A stretch of 55,341 nt of DNA from Rhizobium sp. ASV20. GTDB lineage: Bacteria; Pseudomonadota; Alphaproteobacteria; Rhizobiales; Rhizobiaceae. The DNA is taken from assembly GCF_016429015.1 (NCBI RefSeq), contig NZ_JAELTU010000030.1:1-55341 (forward strand), in the 5' to 3' direction. Below are positions 24,362 to 35,423 of the stretch, piece by piece. The first letter of the stretch is position 1. Each line of letters starts with the position of its first letter. The notes below the pieces were generated by a model, which was not told the DNA's origin, did not search any database, and worked only from the letters and a program-made list of their open reading frames with translations. The position numbers and the translations under genes are program-made.

Positions 24362-26449
24362 TTACTCGACGAAAACCCGCACGCTGGCGGCGCGGCCAGC
24401 CGCATCGATAACGGTCAGCGTCGAATAGCCGGCGCCATCTGGCGTCCATTGGTTGGTCCGTCGGCGCGAAATTTCCGGCAGCGGCTTGCCGTTGGCCAGC
24501 CATCGAAATGGCGCCCGCCCGCCCTGCAGTTTTAGCGCCAGCGGCGCGATCTGATCGGCGCCTGTGCCCGCTCCGAGGTCGACGCGCGCGCCTTCGGGCG
24601 GATAGACGATCTGCGGTGCCGGCTCCCGGCTCGAAGCGGCCAGCAGCCCCGCGGCTGTGACGGAGAAGCGGCGCTGGCTGATGGGCAGCTCGGTTGCGGA
24701 GATGCGCACTGCGCCCATGGGCGGGGCGGGGAAGGGGGTGATGGCGACACCCGATTTCGCGAAGGCTTCGAACAGGATGGGAGCGGCCGAGACATAGCCG
24801 GCCAGCCCCGGCACGGCGCCGTTGTCCGGCCGACCGACCCAGACGCCAAGCACATGCGCGCCGTCATAGCCGATCGACCATGCGTCGCGATTGCCGTAGC
24901 TCGTGCCGGTCTTGTAGGCGATGCCGAGCTGCTTGCTGCCGCGCGGTGCGATGATATCGGAGAGAATATCGGTGATGTTCCAGGCTGCCACCGGCTCCAT
25001 CAGTGGCTCGCTGTCGATCGGTCCCGGCTGATCCTGAACGCCGTCTCCGATCCGCATCGCCTTGCCGCGATTGGCGAGCCCGGCATAGAGCTGCACGAGG
25101 TCCTTGAGAGTAACGCCCACGCCGCCGAGGCCGATGGCAAGGCCGGGCGCTTCGTTCGGTGGCAGCTTCGGCTTCACCTCGGCGCGGCGGAAGCGCACCA
25201 GCAGCCGGGTAGGACCCACAGCATCGAGCAGGCGCACGGCCGGCACATTGAGCGACAGCTGCAGCGCCTGCCGCACGCTGACATCGCCCTGGTAGTTCAT
25301 ATCGAAATTGCGTGGACGGTAGCCGTAAAAATCGGCCGGGCGATCTTCGATGATCGTTTCCTGCGCAACATAGCCTTGCTCGAAGGCAAGCCCGTAGATA
25401 AAGGGCTTCAGCGTCGAACCGGGGGAGCGCAATATGCGGGTCATGTCGATCCAGCCCGAGCGGCCGGAATCGAAATAGTTGGCTGAGCCGACCTCGCCGA
25501 TAATCTCGCCGGTCTTGGCGTCAGCCATGATCATCGCCACCGATACTTTCGGCCCAAGCCGTTTTGCCGCCGCATCGGCGACCGCTTCCAGTCCCTGCTG
25601 CACACTGCGCCGCAAGGTCGTTCGGCGCTGGATGACGTCGGGCTGCTTTTTCAGCGCCAGTTCGGCAAGATGGGCCGCATAGGCGGGCAATTGCCGCCGA
25701 TCGGCCGGCACGGGTGTCAAGGCAGCGCGCTCTGCTTCGCCTTCTCCGATGATCGCCGCGACGGCGGCGCGCTGCAGCACACGATGGCGGGCTGCCTGCG
25801 CGACCGAGAGATTGCGGTCCGGCCGCCGCTTTTCCGGCAGCTGCGGCAGGGCGACGAGAAGGGCGGATTGCGCGACGCTCAGATGGCGCGGCTCCTTGCC
25901 GAAATAGGCAAGGCTCGCCGCCCGGACACCTTCCAGATTGCCGCCATAAGGTGCATGCGTCAGGTAAAGATCGAGGATCTGTTCCTTGGTGAGCCGCCGT
26001 TCGATCTGGATGGCACGGACAATCTGCAGAAGTTTTGCCGCCATCGAGCGTTGGCCGCGGGGCTCGATCAACCGTGCCACCTGCATGGAGAGCGTCGAGC
26101 CGCCCGAGACGATGCGACCATGCGTAACGAGCTGCACGAAGGCACGTCCGATGGCCACCGGGTCGATACCGTGATGGTCATAGAAGCGACGATCTTCATA
26201 GGCGACGAGCATGCGCAGATATTGCGGATCGACATCCGCCACGCCGGTCTTCAGCCGCCAGCGCCCCTCAGGCGTGGCAAAGGCGCGCAAAAGATCGCCA
26301 TTGGCATCGAGAACCTCGGCCGAAATGACGCGGGCATTGTCCAAAGGCGGCGGATAGGCGCGGTCCGCAGCCTCCAGGCCGAAGACCAGGGCCACCGCCG
26401 TCAAGGCAGTGGCTCCAAAGCCGATCGCAATCTTCCATCGTGCTTTCAT
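24362..26449 (-). CDS. pbpC: Penicillin-binding protein 1C (bifunctional transglycosylase-transpeptidase)
   Basis: A 695-residue class A PBP. After a short cytoplasmic tail and one membrane span (residues 8-24) comes a GT51 glycosyltransferase (YEDRRFYDHHGID with catalytic Glu85; GGSTLSMQVARLI), then the transpeptidase domain with SxxK in RSPGSTLKPFIYG, SxN in LSLNVPAVRLL and KTG in YKTGTSYGNRDAW, and a C-terminal BiPBP_C domain. It polymerises and cross-links peptidoglycan in the periplasm. The alpha-2-macroglobulin gene ends 8 bases before its start, an association conserved in proteobacteria. Confidence 0.95.
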   Translation of the reverse strand: MKARWKIAIGFGATALTAVALVFGLEAADRAYPPPLDNARVISAEVLDANGDLLRAFATPEGRWRLKTGVADVDPQYLRMLVAYEDRRFYDHHGIDPVAIGRAFVQLVTHGRIVSGGSTLSMQVARLIEPRGQRSMAAKLLQIVRAIQIERRLTKEQILDLYLTHAPYGGNLEGVRAASLAYFGKEPRHLSVAQSALLVALPQLPEKRRPDRNLSVAQAARHRVLQRAAVAAIIGEGEAERAALTPVPADRRQLPAYAAHLAELALKKQPDVIQRRTTLRRSVQQGLEAVADAAAKRLGPKVSVAMIMADAKTGEIIGEVGSANYFDSGRSGWIDMTRILRSPGSTLKPFIYGLAFEQGYVAQETIIEDRPADFYGYRPRNFDMNYQGDVSVRQALQLSLNVPAVRLLDAVGPTRLLVRFRRAEVKPKLPPNEAPGLAIGLGGVGVTLKDLVQLYAGLANRGKAMRIGDGVQDQPGPIDSEPLMEPVAAWNITDILSDIIAPRGSKQLGIAYKTGTSYGNRDAWSIGYDGAHVLGVWVGRPDNGAVPGLAGYVSAAPILFEAFAKSGVAITPFPAPPMGAVRISATELPISQRRFSVTAAGLLAASSREPAPQIVYPPEGARVDLGAGTGADQIAPLALKLQGGRAPFRWLANGKPLPEISRRRTNQWTPDGAGYSTLTVIDAAGRAASVRVFVE

Positions 26450-26457
26450 GACTGCAC

Positions 26458-29400
26458 TTACTGCTGGGCTGCCAGCACCTCCATGCGGCCCATCGCCGTA
26501 CGAGCCGAGAACTGAGGACGGTACATGTCCTCGACGCTCGCGGCCGGGTGGTCGTAGACGCCGGGGGTCACTGCACGCACGACATAGGCGAAGCTCATGT
26601 CGCGATTGGCGCCATCGGTCTGGTCGAAGGCGGCAACGAAGCGATCGCTGCGGAATTCGACATGGGCGGGCTGCACATCGCTCAGCCAGTCGAAGTTCGA
26701 TAGCTGCGCGCTGCCGACGATGCTCGGATTGTCGATCTCGAAGCCTGCCGGCAAGAGATCGGTCACGAGGATGCGCTGTGGCCAGTCATTGTTTCCGGTC
26801 ACGTGCAGCACGACGACATAGCGCTCGTTCTGCTGCGCCTGGCTGACATTGGCCTCTTCGCCATCGAGCGTGTAGTACTTGCGCTCGATCTTGAAGCCGG
26901 TGCCCCCGGCCGGCAGTGGCGAGGCCGGTGCCGCGACCGTGGTCACGGCAGCAGACAGCGGCTGGCGCGTCGTGTTGGTGACGGTCAGCGGATGACCCAT
27001 CAAGGCATCGCCGGACATTTGCGCCATGTAGGTGCCGGTATGGGCAGCACCGTTGACGTCGAGCGTCAGGCCGTCATCGCCATTCTGCAAAGCGCGGGCG
27101 GCAAGCAGCATCCAGGTTTGTTCCTGCGTGCTGGTATATTTCCGGCTCTGCCAATCCTTGGCGACCACGCTTGCGAGATCGGGAATGATCGGCGGTACGG
27201 GGCGGCTTTCGGCGGCAAGCGCCAGCACGGCGGCACCATCGCGCAGCGACGAGCCGTAATCCGAGCGGGCGAAGCTGACCTTCGTGGCCGCTGCCTTCTG
27301 CGACATTTGCAGGGCGTCGATGAAGATGTTGCGCGAGCGCTGGGCATCTCCATAGAGCGCCAATGCGGAGGCCAGATGCGCCTTGGACAGCGGTGTCGGG
27401 AAGTCGTTCAGCATCGTATCGGCATAGTAGCGCAGATCGCTGATCGAGGCCTTCTTGTTGCGCGCCAGCACGTAGAGCGCATAGGCGATCTCGTTGCCAT
27501 TGTCCTTGACGTTGGTATTGGCGCTCAGCGCGTTCTGGAGGTTCTCCAGCGCCTGCACCATGGCTTGATCCGGCACGGCGTACTTCTGCTCGCGGGCACG
27601 GGTCAGGAAGTCGGTAATGTAGGCGTCGAGCCAGAGATCGCCCGAGCCCGGACCCCAGAGGCCGAAGCTGCCGGTCGAGGACTGGTAGGACATTTCGCGA
27701 TAGATCGCGTCCTGCACGCGCTTGCGGATTTCGGCATCGTCGGCAAGGCCGTTCTTCACGGCCAGGTCGCTGAAGTAAAGCAGCGGCAAGGCGCCACTCG
27801 CCGTCTGTTCCGCGCAGCCATAGGGATAGCGGCTGAGGCTCATCAGCAGCGCCGGCACATCGAAGGCGCTGGAGCGGCTGACATTGACGCTGACCGAGGC
27901 GCCCGGCAGCACGCTGTCGGCGAGAAGGTCGGAATTGACCGTCAGGCTCTTGCCGGGCGCAAGCGCGATCACACGCCGTTCGGTGAGCGGCAGCTGTGCC
28001 GGACGCACCGGGATTTCGACCGATTGATCGAGCGACATGCCCGAAGCATTCGACAGCTTGATCGAGACCGTGCCGTCGCCGGGTTGGCCGCCGGTGAGCG
28101 GCAGGGTGATGTTGTATTTGCCGCCGGCCTGCAGATTGATCTTCTGCTGCGTGGCATTTTCATCCACGGTCACCGCGCTGTTCCCGGTCACGGCAAGCGT
28201 GTACTCGCCGGCAGGGGCGTCGGTATTGGCGACATCGAGCCGCAGGTTGGCCTTGTCTCCCGGTGCGAGGAATTTCGGCAGGCTGGCGGTGACGACGACC
28301 GGGTCACGGATGATGACATCCTGCGTCGCATGTCCGACGCCGGCTTTCGACCAGGCCACGGCCATCAGCCGTGCAGTGCCGTTGAACTGGGGGATATCGA
28401 AGCTGACGCTCGCCTTGCCGCTGGAATCCAGCTTGATCGGGCCTGAGAAGAAAGCGACGAGCTTTTCCTTCGGGGGGCTCGCCTGCAAGGCGACCTGGCC
28501 GCCGTCGCCGCCGGTGCGCAGCTTGCCGGTCGCGCCGAGCGAGCCATCGATGAGGCGACCGTAGATGTCGCGGATTTCAAGGCCGAGCTGGCGCTGGCCG
28601 TAATACCAATCATCCGGTGCCGGTGGCTGGTAACGTGTCAGGTTCAGGATGCCGACATCGACGGCGGCGAGGGTGACGTAGGCGTCCTCATCGGCACCTG
28701 CGCCCGCCACCTGAATGCCGATGGTCAGCGGTTGACGCGGAAGCGTCTTCTGCGGCGCGTCGACCTTGATCTGGAGCTTGCGCTCGCCCGGATCCACAGG
28801 CGCCCACTTGATGCCGATGGCACGCATCGGCATGCGGCTTTCCTGCGCGTCGCCGGGACGGAAGAGGGTGGCGGTCAGATAGGTTCCTGCACCCCAATCG
28901 GCTGTCACGGGAACGTCGACTTCGCCGCCGGTGGCGCCGATATCGGCATTGGTGACCGAGATCAGCGTCTCGGAGCCGGCGGTTACCATCAGCTGGCCGG
29001 CATAGCGCGAGGTTACTTTCAGCTTTGCCGTGTCGCCGACATGATAGCTCTGCTTGTCAAGTGCGATTTCGAGCGCATCCGGCGTCTCCGTCGAGCTCGA
29101 GGCGACATACCAGCCGGCATTGAACTCAATGCTGGATTCAGGTCCGTTCGCGTCAGCGCTGGACACTTCCAGCCGGTAGCGGCCCCAGGTGACGGGCATG
29201 GAAATCGCCGCACCGTCCGTCGTGGCGTCGACCGTGCCGACCGCCACCTGCTTGGTGGACATGATCGGCTCGAATTTCCAGCTATTGCCGTCGCGATACC
29301 ATTGATAATTGCGCTCGACGCTGAGGAGCTTCCAGGTCAGGCCCTGCATGGTCTGCTTCTGGCCGTTCTCGTCGATGGCAATGACGTGGAATTTGCCTAC

Positions 29401-31971
29401 GGAATTCTCACCGAGATTGCCGTCGAACTCCGGCTTGATGCCGATGCGCGGACCATCTGCCTTGACCGGCAGTGTCAACGAGCGCTCGACGGCACGGCCG
29501 CCGGCCTCCTGCATGCGCACGGTAATGTTGGCGTTCAAAAGCTGGGTGGTCGAAGGCGTGTCCTTGATGGTGACATCGAAGGTCGTCTTGCCGTTTTCGT
29601 CGAGCGCCTGCAGGTCCTCAAGCGGCACCTGCGTGTTTTCGGCCTTGCTGTCGCCGCCGCTATTGTCGTCATCGCTATTGGTCTTGCCCGCGCCTTCATC
29701 GGCGAGGCCGAACAGATAGCCCTTGTAGTCGTCGCTCTGGCGCGTTGGCTTCAGCGTCACTTCGCCTTCGAGGTTGAGACCGGCTGCCGGGGCGCCATAA
29801 AGATAGCGTCCATCGACATTAACAGGCGTCGGCTGGCCGACTTCGATCTCTTTGGCGTCGCTCTTCATGTCGAACTCGATGCGATCCGGCACGAAGTCGT
29901 CGACGATGAAGGTCTGCGAGCCGATGGAGGAGCCTTTCGGATCGGTATAGATGTTCATCGTCCAGGTGCCGCGCATCGAGGTTTGCTGCAGCGGCAGGTC
30001 GACATTGTAGCCGCCGAGCTTGCCGCCGTCAGTGACGATGCGGCGATCCTCGACGCCATCGGGGCGCAGGAAGACGAAGGTGAGCGGCAGGCTCTCGACC
30101 GCCGTCGAGCTGACGTCACGGGCAAGTGCTGATGCATGCACGGTTTCGCCGGCGCGGTAGATGCCGCGCTCGGTCCATGTCAGCAGGTCGATCGCACCGG
30201 GCGCGGTGCGGCCGGCAACGCCGCGGTCTGAAAGGTCGAAGCCGGCGCGCGTCATGTCGAGGAAGACGTAATCCTGGTCGCCATTCTGAGCGGTGATGAC
30301 GGCTGGCGTCATGCCTGCTGTACCGCGCATCAGGCCGGCGCTGAAAATGGCGCGGCCCTTGTCGTCGGTCTTGGCAGTGCCGAGGATTTCATTATTCTTG
30401 GCAAGCAGCTGCAGCTGCACGCCTGCAAGCGGCTTGGCGCTGCCGAGCGAGCGGGCAAAGACGTTGAGGCCGTCGGTGCCGGCATAAGTGGTGACGCCGA
30501 TATCGGAAACCACGAACCATTGCGTCGCCTGCGGATCCCATTCCTGGCCGCCGCTGTTGGGCGCAACGGCCGTCAGAACATAGACGCCGGGCTTGCGCTT
30601 CGGCAGAGCTTCATCAACCGGGAAGCTAGTCGCGACTTCCTTGTTGAGTTCCTGCTTGATCTCGATCGAACCCTGCCAGACCAGCTCGCCATTGGTGTCC
30701 TGAATGGTCTGGGCGTTGTAGCTGTCCACCTGCGTCAGGAACTGCGAGTTGTTGAGGGTCTGCGCAATATTGCGGTCACCGATGCGATAAAGCTTGAGAT
30801 TGGCCGTGTTGGCATTGACGGAGACGATCGGAATGCCGCGGCGGGCGGTGGAGGGCAGCACGAAATTGTCGCCGGTGAAGCGCAGCGAAGCCTTGCGGTC
30901 CTTGACGTAGACGTCGACATTGACCTGCGCGGCAAGGTTTTCGCCGACGGAGGAGGGTAGGCCGGCGCGCAGCGAGATGCGATAATGCTGGCCGAATTCC
31001 AGGCCCTCGACACAGATCTGGTTGTCCTTGGCGTCGACGCCCTTGGGCGCCGCGCCATTCAGGGTGACGAAGGGCGTATAGTCGACGCCGCTCTTCACCA
31101 GCTTTTCGGAAAACTGCACGCAGGCGCGCGGCGAGGCGTTATCGTTGTCGAGCGTGTTGCCGGAAACGCGGAAGCCCTGGCGAGCCAGCAGATCGTTGTA
31201 GGCCGCCTGCACCGCGGCGGAGCTGACGAGGTTGAGGCTCGCCTTGTAGGCATTGAGCGCGGGGCGGTAGTTCTGTGCGTTCTTTAGCGCCTCAGCGAGA
31301 ACGGCGAGCGCATCGGCGCGGCTGGTCGTCGTCCGGGTCAGTTGGTAGCCGTTGAGCGCTGCATAGGCAGCCTTGGTGGCGAGAGACGTGTCGTTCGTGA
31401 CGGTATTGGCGGCGCGCGCCATCTCGATCCACAGGTCGCCATCGTCGGGGCTGAGCGAGAGTGCGCCCTGGAAAGCGTTGAGGGCGTCGTTGACATTGCC
31501 CGAGGTCAGTTCGATGCGGCCGAGCGCGATCAGGCTTTCGACGCCTTGACCCTTGAGTTCGTCGCCGAGCGTGAGCGTGCTCTTCGCGTCGCCGGCGCTT
31601 TTGACGAAATCACCTGTCAGGAAGGAAAGGGCAGGGGCGGCGCCGATGTCCGGCTCGCTGGTCGCCGCGGTCTCGACGACCTTGCCGGCGATCGCGCCAG
31701 GGAAGCTGTTGAGCTGATTGAAGTCGGACTTCATGAAGCACCACTTCACCTTGGGATTGTAGGTGAAGGCCTTGCAGGACTTGTCGCCGATGCACGAGGC
31801 GGAGCACTGGTCCAGCGTTACGTTCTGCTCCGTGCGCAGATCGAAGCCGAAGTAGTCACCGTCCTTGGTGGTGACTACCTGACGCTTGACGTCAGCGGCC
31901 GCCGAAGGGCTCAAGGATACAAAAGTTGCAAGAAGAAAGGCAGAGAAGCCGATAAACGCGCGCTTAGACAT
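26458..31971 (-). CDS. Alpha-2-macroglobulin family protein with PAN domain and thioester motif
   Basis: A 1837-residue exported protein. Signal peptide (MSKRAFIGFSAFLLATFVSL), then a PAN/apple-like cysteine module at about residues 28-95, a helical repeat-like segment (about 130-260), and a chain of macroglobulin domains. The thioester sequence CAEQ sits at about residue 1386 (GCAEQT), followed by the alpha-alpha toroid complement-like domain. It is expected to trap invading proteases in the periplasm, working with PBP1C, which would repair damaged wall. I use the ATG at 31971 with GGGAGGAC upstream. Only 8 bases separate it from pbpC, so one transcript is likely. Confidence 0.93.
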   Translation of the reverse strand: MSKRAFIGFSAFLLATFVSLSPSAAADVKRQVVTTKDGDYFGFDLRTEQNVTLDQCSASCIGDKSCKAFTYNPKVKWCFMKSDFNQLNSFPGAIAGKVVETAATSEPDIGAAPALSFLTGDFVKSAGDAKSTLTLGDELKGQGVESLIALGRIELTSGNVNDALNAFQGALSLSPDDGDLWIEMARAANTVTNDTSLATKAAYAALNGYQLTRTTTSRADALAVLAEALKNAQNYRPALNAYKASLNLVSSAAVQAAYNDLLARQGFRVSGNTLDNDNASPRACVQFSEKLVKSGVDYTPFVTLNGAAPKGVDAKDNQICVEGLEFGQHYRISLRAGLPSSVGENLAAQVNVDVYVKDRKASLRFTGDNFVLPSTARRGIPIVSVNANTANLKLYRIGDRNIAQTLNNSQFLTQVDSYNAQTIQDTNGELVWQGSIEIKQELNKEVATSFPVDEALPKRKPGVYVLTAVAPNSGGQEWDPQATQWFVVSDIGVTTYAGTDGLNVFARSLGSAKPLAGVQLQLLAKNNEILGTAKTDDKGRAIFSAGLMRGTAGMTPAVITAQNGDQDYVFLDMTRAGFDLSDRGVAGRTAPGAIDLLTWTERGIYRAGETVHASALARDVSSTAVESLPLTFVFLRPDGVEDRRIVTDGGKLGGYNVDLPLQQTSMRGTWTMNIYTDPKGSSIGSQTFIVDDFVPDRIEFDMKSDAKEIEVGQPTPVNVDGRYLYGAPAAGLNLEGEVTLKPTRQSDDYKGYLFGLADEGAGKTNSDDDNSGGDSKAENTQVPLEDLQALDENGKTTFDVTIKDTPSTTQLLNANITVRMQEAGGRAVERSLTLPVKADGPRIGIKPEFDGNLGENSVGKFHVIAIDENGQKQTMQGLTWKLLSVERNYQWYRDGNSWKFEPIMSTKQVAVGTVDATTDGAAISMPVTWGRYRLEVSSADANGPESSIEFNAGWYVASSSTETPDALEIALDKQSYHVGDTAKLKVTSRYAGQLMVTAGSETLISVTNADIGATGGEVDVPVTADWGAGTYLTATLFRPGDAQESRMPMRAIGIKWAPVDPGERKLQIKVDAPQKTLPRQPLTIGIQVAGAGADEDAYVTLAAVDVGILNLTRYQPPAPDDWYYGQRQLGLEIRDIYGRLIDGSLGATGKLRTGGDGGQVALQASPPKEKLVAFFSGPIKLDSSGKASVSFDIPQFNGTARLMAVAWSKAGVGHATQDVIIRDPVVVTASLPKFLAPGDKANLRLDVANTDAPAGEYTLAVTGNSAVTVDENATQQKINLQAGGKYNITLPLTGGQPGDGTVSIKLSNASGMSLDQSVEIPVRPAQLPLTERRVIALAPGKSLTVNSDLLADSVLPGASVSVNVSRSSAFDVPALLMSLSRYPYGCAEQTASGALPLLYFSDLAVKNGLADDAEIRKRVQDAIYREMSYQSSTGSFGLWGPGSGDLWLDAYITDFLTRAREQKYAVPDQAMVQALENLQNALSANTNVKDNGNEIAYALYVLARNKKASISDLRYYADTMLNDFPTPLSKAHLASALALYGDAQRSRNIFIDALQMSQKAAATKVSFARSDYGSSLRDGAAVLALAAESRPVPPIIPDLASVVAKDWQSRKYTSTQEQTWMLLAARALQNGDDGLTLDVNGAAHTGTYMAQMSGDALMGHPLTVTNTTRQPLSAAVTTVAAPASPLPAGGTGFKIERKYYTLDGEEANVSQAQQNERYVVVLHVTGNNDWPQRILVTDLLPAGFEIDNPSIVGSAQLSNFDWLSDVQPAHVEFRSDRFVAAFDQTDGANRDMSFAYVVRAVTPGVYDHPAASVEDMYRPQFSARTAMGRMEVLAAQQ

Positions 31972-32170
31972 AAGTCCTCCCAACGCTACCCCATTTTTGA
32001 TGGCGGCAATCTTCAAATTTCAGGCCCGTTTGTCAACCGAGCGTGGAGAGGCAAGCTAGTTCTAAGCCTATGGTGATCTGTCTAGAAGATTGAAAAAGCC
32101 TGAAAATCAGGCGATCTGCATGTTCAGTTGTGCCTTGATGGCACTTCACTTTTCTTTTCAGTCCTGGAAT

Positions 32171-32195
32171 GACACCGGCCGGTTTGGCCGGTGTC
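32171..32195. repeat. Perfect 10-bp hairpin between an aldo/keto reductase gene and the macroglobulin gene
   Basis: GACACCGGCC (32171-32180) and GGCCGGTGTC (32186-32195) with loop GGTTT. It lies 30 bases beyond the reductase stop on the minus strand. No T run follows on that strand, so termination would be weak; it may still insulate the macroglobulin operon. The rest of 31972-32225 shows no gene. Confidence 0.5.
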
Positions 32196-32225
32196 TTCGA
32201 TTGAGCGTTTGCAGGTGCTCGGCCG

Positions 32226-33221
<996 letters not shown>

Positions 33222-33351
33222 GGTTTATTCCTCTTGAGCCTTATGGGAGCGGCAGGGGCTTATGACCGCTGCCTGCGAGCTGAAGGTAGGATCCTGCATA
33301 ATGAATGAAAACCCATGCAAATCCTTACAGGCTGTTCTATAATTTAGATCA

Positions 33352-34245
33352 ATGAACCGAACTCAGCTCTCCCAACTCGCGGTTTTTGCCGCTGTCGCCG
33401 CCCATCGCAGCTTCCGCGCCGCCGGCAAGGAATTGTCGATCGCGCCGTCCGCGGTCAGTCATGCGGTGTCCAGCTTGGAGGAAAGCCTCGGCGTGCGGCT
33501 GCTCGCCCGCACCACGCGCAGCGTGCTGCCGACCGAAGAGGGGCAGGCGTTGTTGCAACGGCTGGCGCCGGCCCTGGAGGAAATCGACATCGCCCTGGAG
33601 GATACGCTTGCGACCCGTGGCCGCCCGGCCGGGACGTTGCGCATCACTGCTCCGCGTTTTGCTTCCGATCTTCTCATGGCGCCCCGGCTTGGTGACTTCC
33701 TCAACACTTATCCCGACATCACGCTGGAAATCGCCAACGAGGATGGCTTCAGCAATATCGTCAAGGATGGTTATGATGCCGGCATCCGGCTGGCGGAGAG
33801 CATAGAAGGCGACATGATCGCGGTGAAGGTCTCGCCCGACATCCGCACCGTCATCGCCGGCTCCCCGGCCTATTTCGAGAAGCATCCGAAGCCTCTTCAC
33901 CCCCGCGATCTCGTTCATCACCGATGCATCAAGCGACGATTTACCGATGGCTCGATCTATCGCTGGGAGTTCGAGAAAGATGGCCGCGAGCTGGTCGTTG
34001 CCGTCGATGGCCCCCTGATCGTCATCGAGGATCGGCTAGGTGTCCTGGCTGCACTGAATGGCGCCGGCCTCGCCTATCTCTTCGATATTCGTGTGCGGCA
34101 GGAGCTGGCCGAGGGCACGCTCATCCGTGTACTCGAGGATTGGTGCCCGCCCTATCCCGGCTTCTGCATCTATTATCCAAGCCGCCGCCAGATGCGCCCG
34201 GCGCTCAGGGCCTTCGTAGATTTCTTCAAATACACAGGGCCTTAG
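33352..34245 (+). CDS. LysR family transcriptional regulator
   Basis: A 297-residue regulator: winged helix at residues 1-60 (FAAVAAHRSFRAAGKELSIA, SAVSHAVSSLEESLGVRLL) and a periplasmic-binding-like effector domain from about residue 90 (LRITAPRFASDLLMAPRLGD). TATAAT occurs at 33338-33343, only 9 bases before the ATG, and no ribosome site is visible, so the message may be leaderless or nearly so. It is divergent from the aldo/keto reductase gene, which is the probable target. Confidence 0.9.
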   Translation: MNRTQLSQLAVFAAVAAHRSFRAAGKELSIAPSAVSHAVSSLEESLGVRLLARTTRSVLPTEEGQALLQRLAPALEEIDIALEDTLATRGRPAGTLRITAPRFASDLLMAPRLGDFLNTYPDITLEIANEDGFSNIVKDGYDAGIRLAESIEGDMIAVKVSPDIRTVIAGSPAYFEKHPKPLHPRDLVHHRCIKRRFTDGSIYRWEFEKDGRELVVAVDGPLIVIEDRLGVLAALNGAGLAYLFDIRVRQELAEGTLIRVLEDWCPPYPGFCIYYPSRRQMRPALRAFVDFFKYTGP

Positions 34246-34359
34246 AGCGCTCGAAATTGCTTTGGAACGAGCAATGCGCGACTGCTGACAGAAATCGGGT
34301 GGCGATGATGCGATAACTCGTCTCGACTGATCGGATGGTTTCAGAAGGGGATTGCAGCG

Positions 34360-34974
34360 ATGAGAAAACCGGGATCGATGAAGGGGCTCGAGGATCTCGG
34401 GCGGGTCAGGCTGTCGAAGAACTTCTTCTTTCGCGATTTCCTGCATTCGGAAATCGCTGATTTCTATCGCATCCCCAATATCCCGGAAGACCCGGATCTC
34501 GCGATCGAGACGGGCCGCAGGCTCTGCGAGGAGTTGCTGGAGCCGCTGGAGGCGACCTTTGGCCGGCTACATATCCGCTCCGGCTACCGCTCGCCCGAGG
34601 TCAACGCCTTCGGCAACAGGAATGGGCTGAACTGCTCGACCAACCCCCACACCGCCGCGCACCATATCTGGGACATGCGCGATCTCGACGGCTGCATGGG
34701 GTCTGCCGTTTGCATCGTCGTGCCCTGGCTGATCGATCATCATAGTCACGAAGGCGATTGGCAGAAGCTCGCCTGGTGGATTCACGATCATCTTCCCTAC
34801 GCGTCGCTCTGCTTCTTCCCGAAATTATGGGCTTTCAACATCCAGTGGCACGAGCGGCCGAAGCGGACGATTCAAAGCTTTGTCAGCCCGCGCGGCATGT
34901 TGACCAAGCCGGGCATGGCCAATTGGGAGGGCGATCATTCCGCCCATTATGAGGGCTTTCCGAAGCTCAGATAA
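34360..34974 (+). CDS. Peptidase M15-like protein, uncharacterised
   Basis: A 204-residue protein whose middle resembles the M15 D-Ala-D-Ala carboxypeptidase fold: LHIRSGYRSPEVNAFGNRNG, then a His-rich segment (NPHTAAHHIWDMRD) where M15 enzymes keep H-x6-D zinc ligands, and a late WHERP that could supply a further His. No signal peptide is seen. The usual terminal HVD/HIS motif is not clear, so activity is uncertain and it may be a distant relative. It follows the LysR gene by 114 bases and its 3' end overlaps the convergent GNAT gene by 8 bases. Confidence 0.6.
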   Translation: MRKPGSMKGLEDLGRVRLSKNFFFRDFLHSEIADFYRIPNIPEDPDLAIETGRRLCEELLEPLEATFGRLHIRSGYRSPEVNAFGNRNGLNCSTNPHTAAHHIWDMRDLDGCMGSAVCIVVPWLIDHHSHEGDWQKLAWWIHDHLPYASLCFFPKLWAFNIQWHERPKRTIQSFVSPRGMLTKPGMANWEGDHSAHYEGFPKLR

Positions 34975-35410
34975 TGACGCGGTAGCGGATATGTCCGTCG
35001 GTCTCGACATAGGTGTCGTAGAGCTTGCGGGCCGTCGCGTTGGTTTCTTCCGTATGCCAATAAAGACGTGCCCAGCCGTTTTTCTTGCAGAGCGTGACGA
35101 GATCGTCCAGAAGCGCCCGGCCGACGCCGTGGCCCCTGGCGCTTTCATCGACGAACAGATCTTCCAGATAGCAGTCGGGGGCGAGCGTCCATGTGCCCTC
35201 ATGCGTGATGCAGAGCGTGAAACCCTTCACCTCGCCGTCGACCTCGGCCACGCGCATGAAGATGGCCGACGCCGGATCGAAGACCCGGCGCCACGTTGCA
35301 TCGGTGATTTCGGGCGCGATGGTGACGCGGTAAAAGCCGAGGTAGCCCTCCCACAGAGTACGCCAGCGGGTTTCGTCTTCAGGTCTGGCGTCTCGGATCG
35401 TCACGGTCAT
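34967..35410 (-). CDS. GNAT family N-acetyltransferase
   Basis: A 147-residue GNAT domain. The N-terminus TIRDARPEDETRW leads into the fold; the acetyl-CoA loop is LFVDESARGHGVGRALLDDL; the following helix and GWARLYWHTEETNATARKLYD segment are standard. I choose the ATG at 35410 because the longer ORF only adds residues with no similarity. It shares a strand with the aldo/keto reductase gene, whose stop lies 13 bases away, so the two are likely cotranscribed. The substrate is unknown. Confidence 0.87.
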   Translation of the reverse strand: MTVTIRDARPEDETRWRTLWEGYLGFYRVTIAPEITDATWRRVFDPASAIFMRVAEVDGEVKGFTLCITHEGTWTLAPDCYLEDLFVDESARGHGVGRALLDDLVTLCKKNGWARLYWHTEETNATARKLYDTYVETDGHIRYRVII

Positions 35411-35423
35411 CGGCCTGTCTCTC

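Noticed and set aside
26803..28446. 547-codon open frame opposite the macroglobulin gene, with another of 466 codons at 28732-30132
   Set aside because: Both are antisense shadows with Arg/Gly/Ala-rich products and no family signature; the macroglobulin frame has all expected domains.
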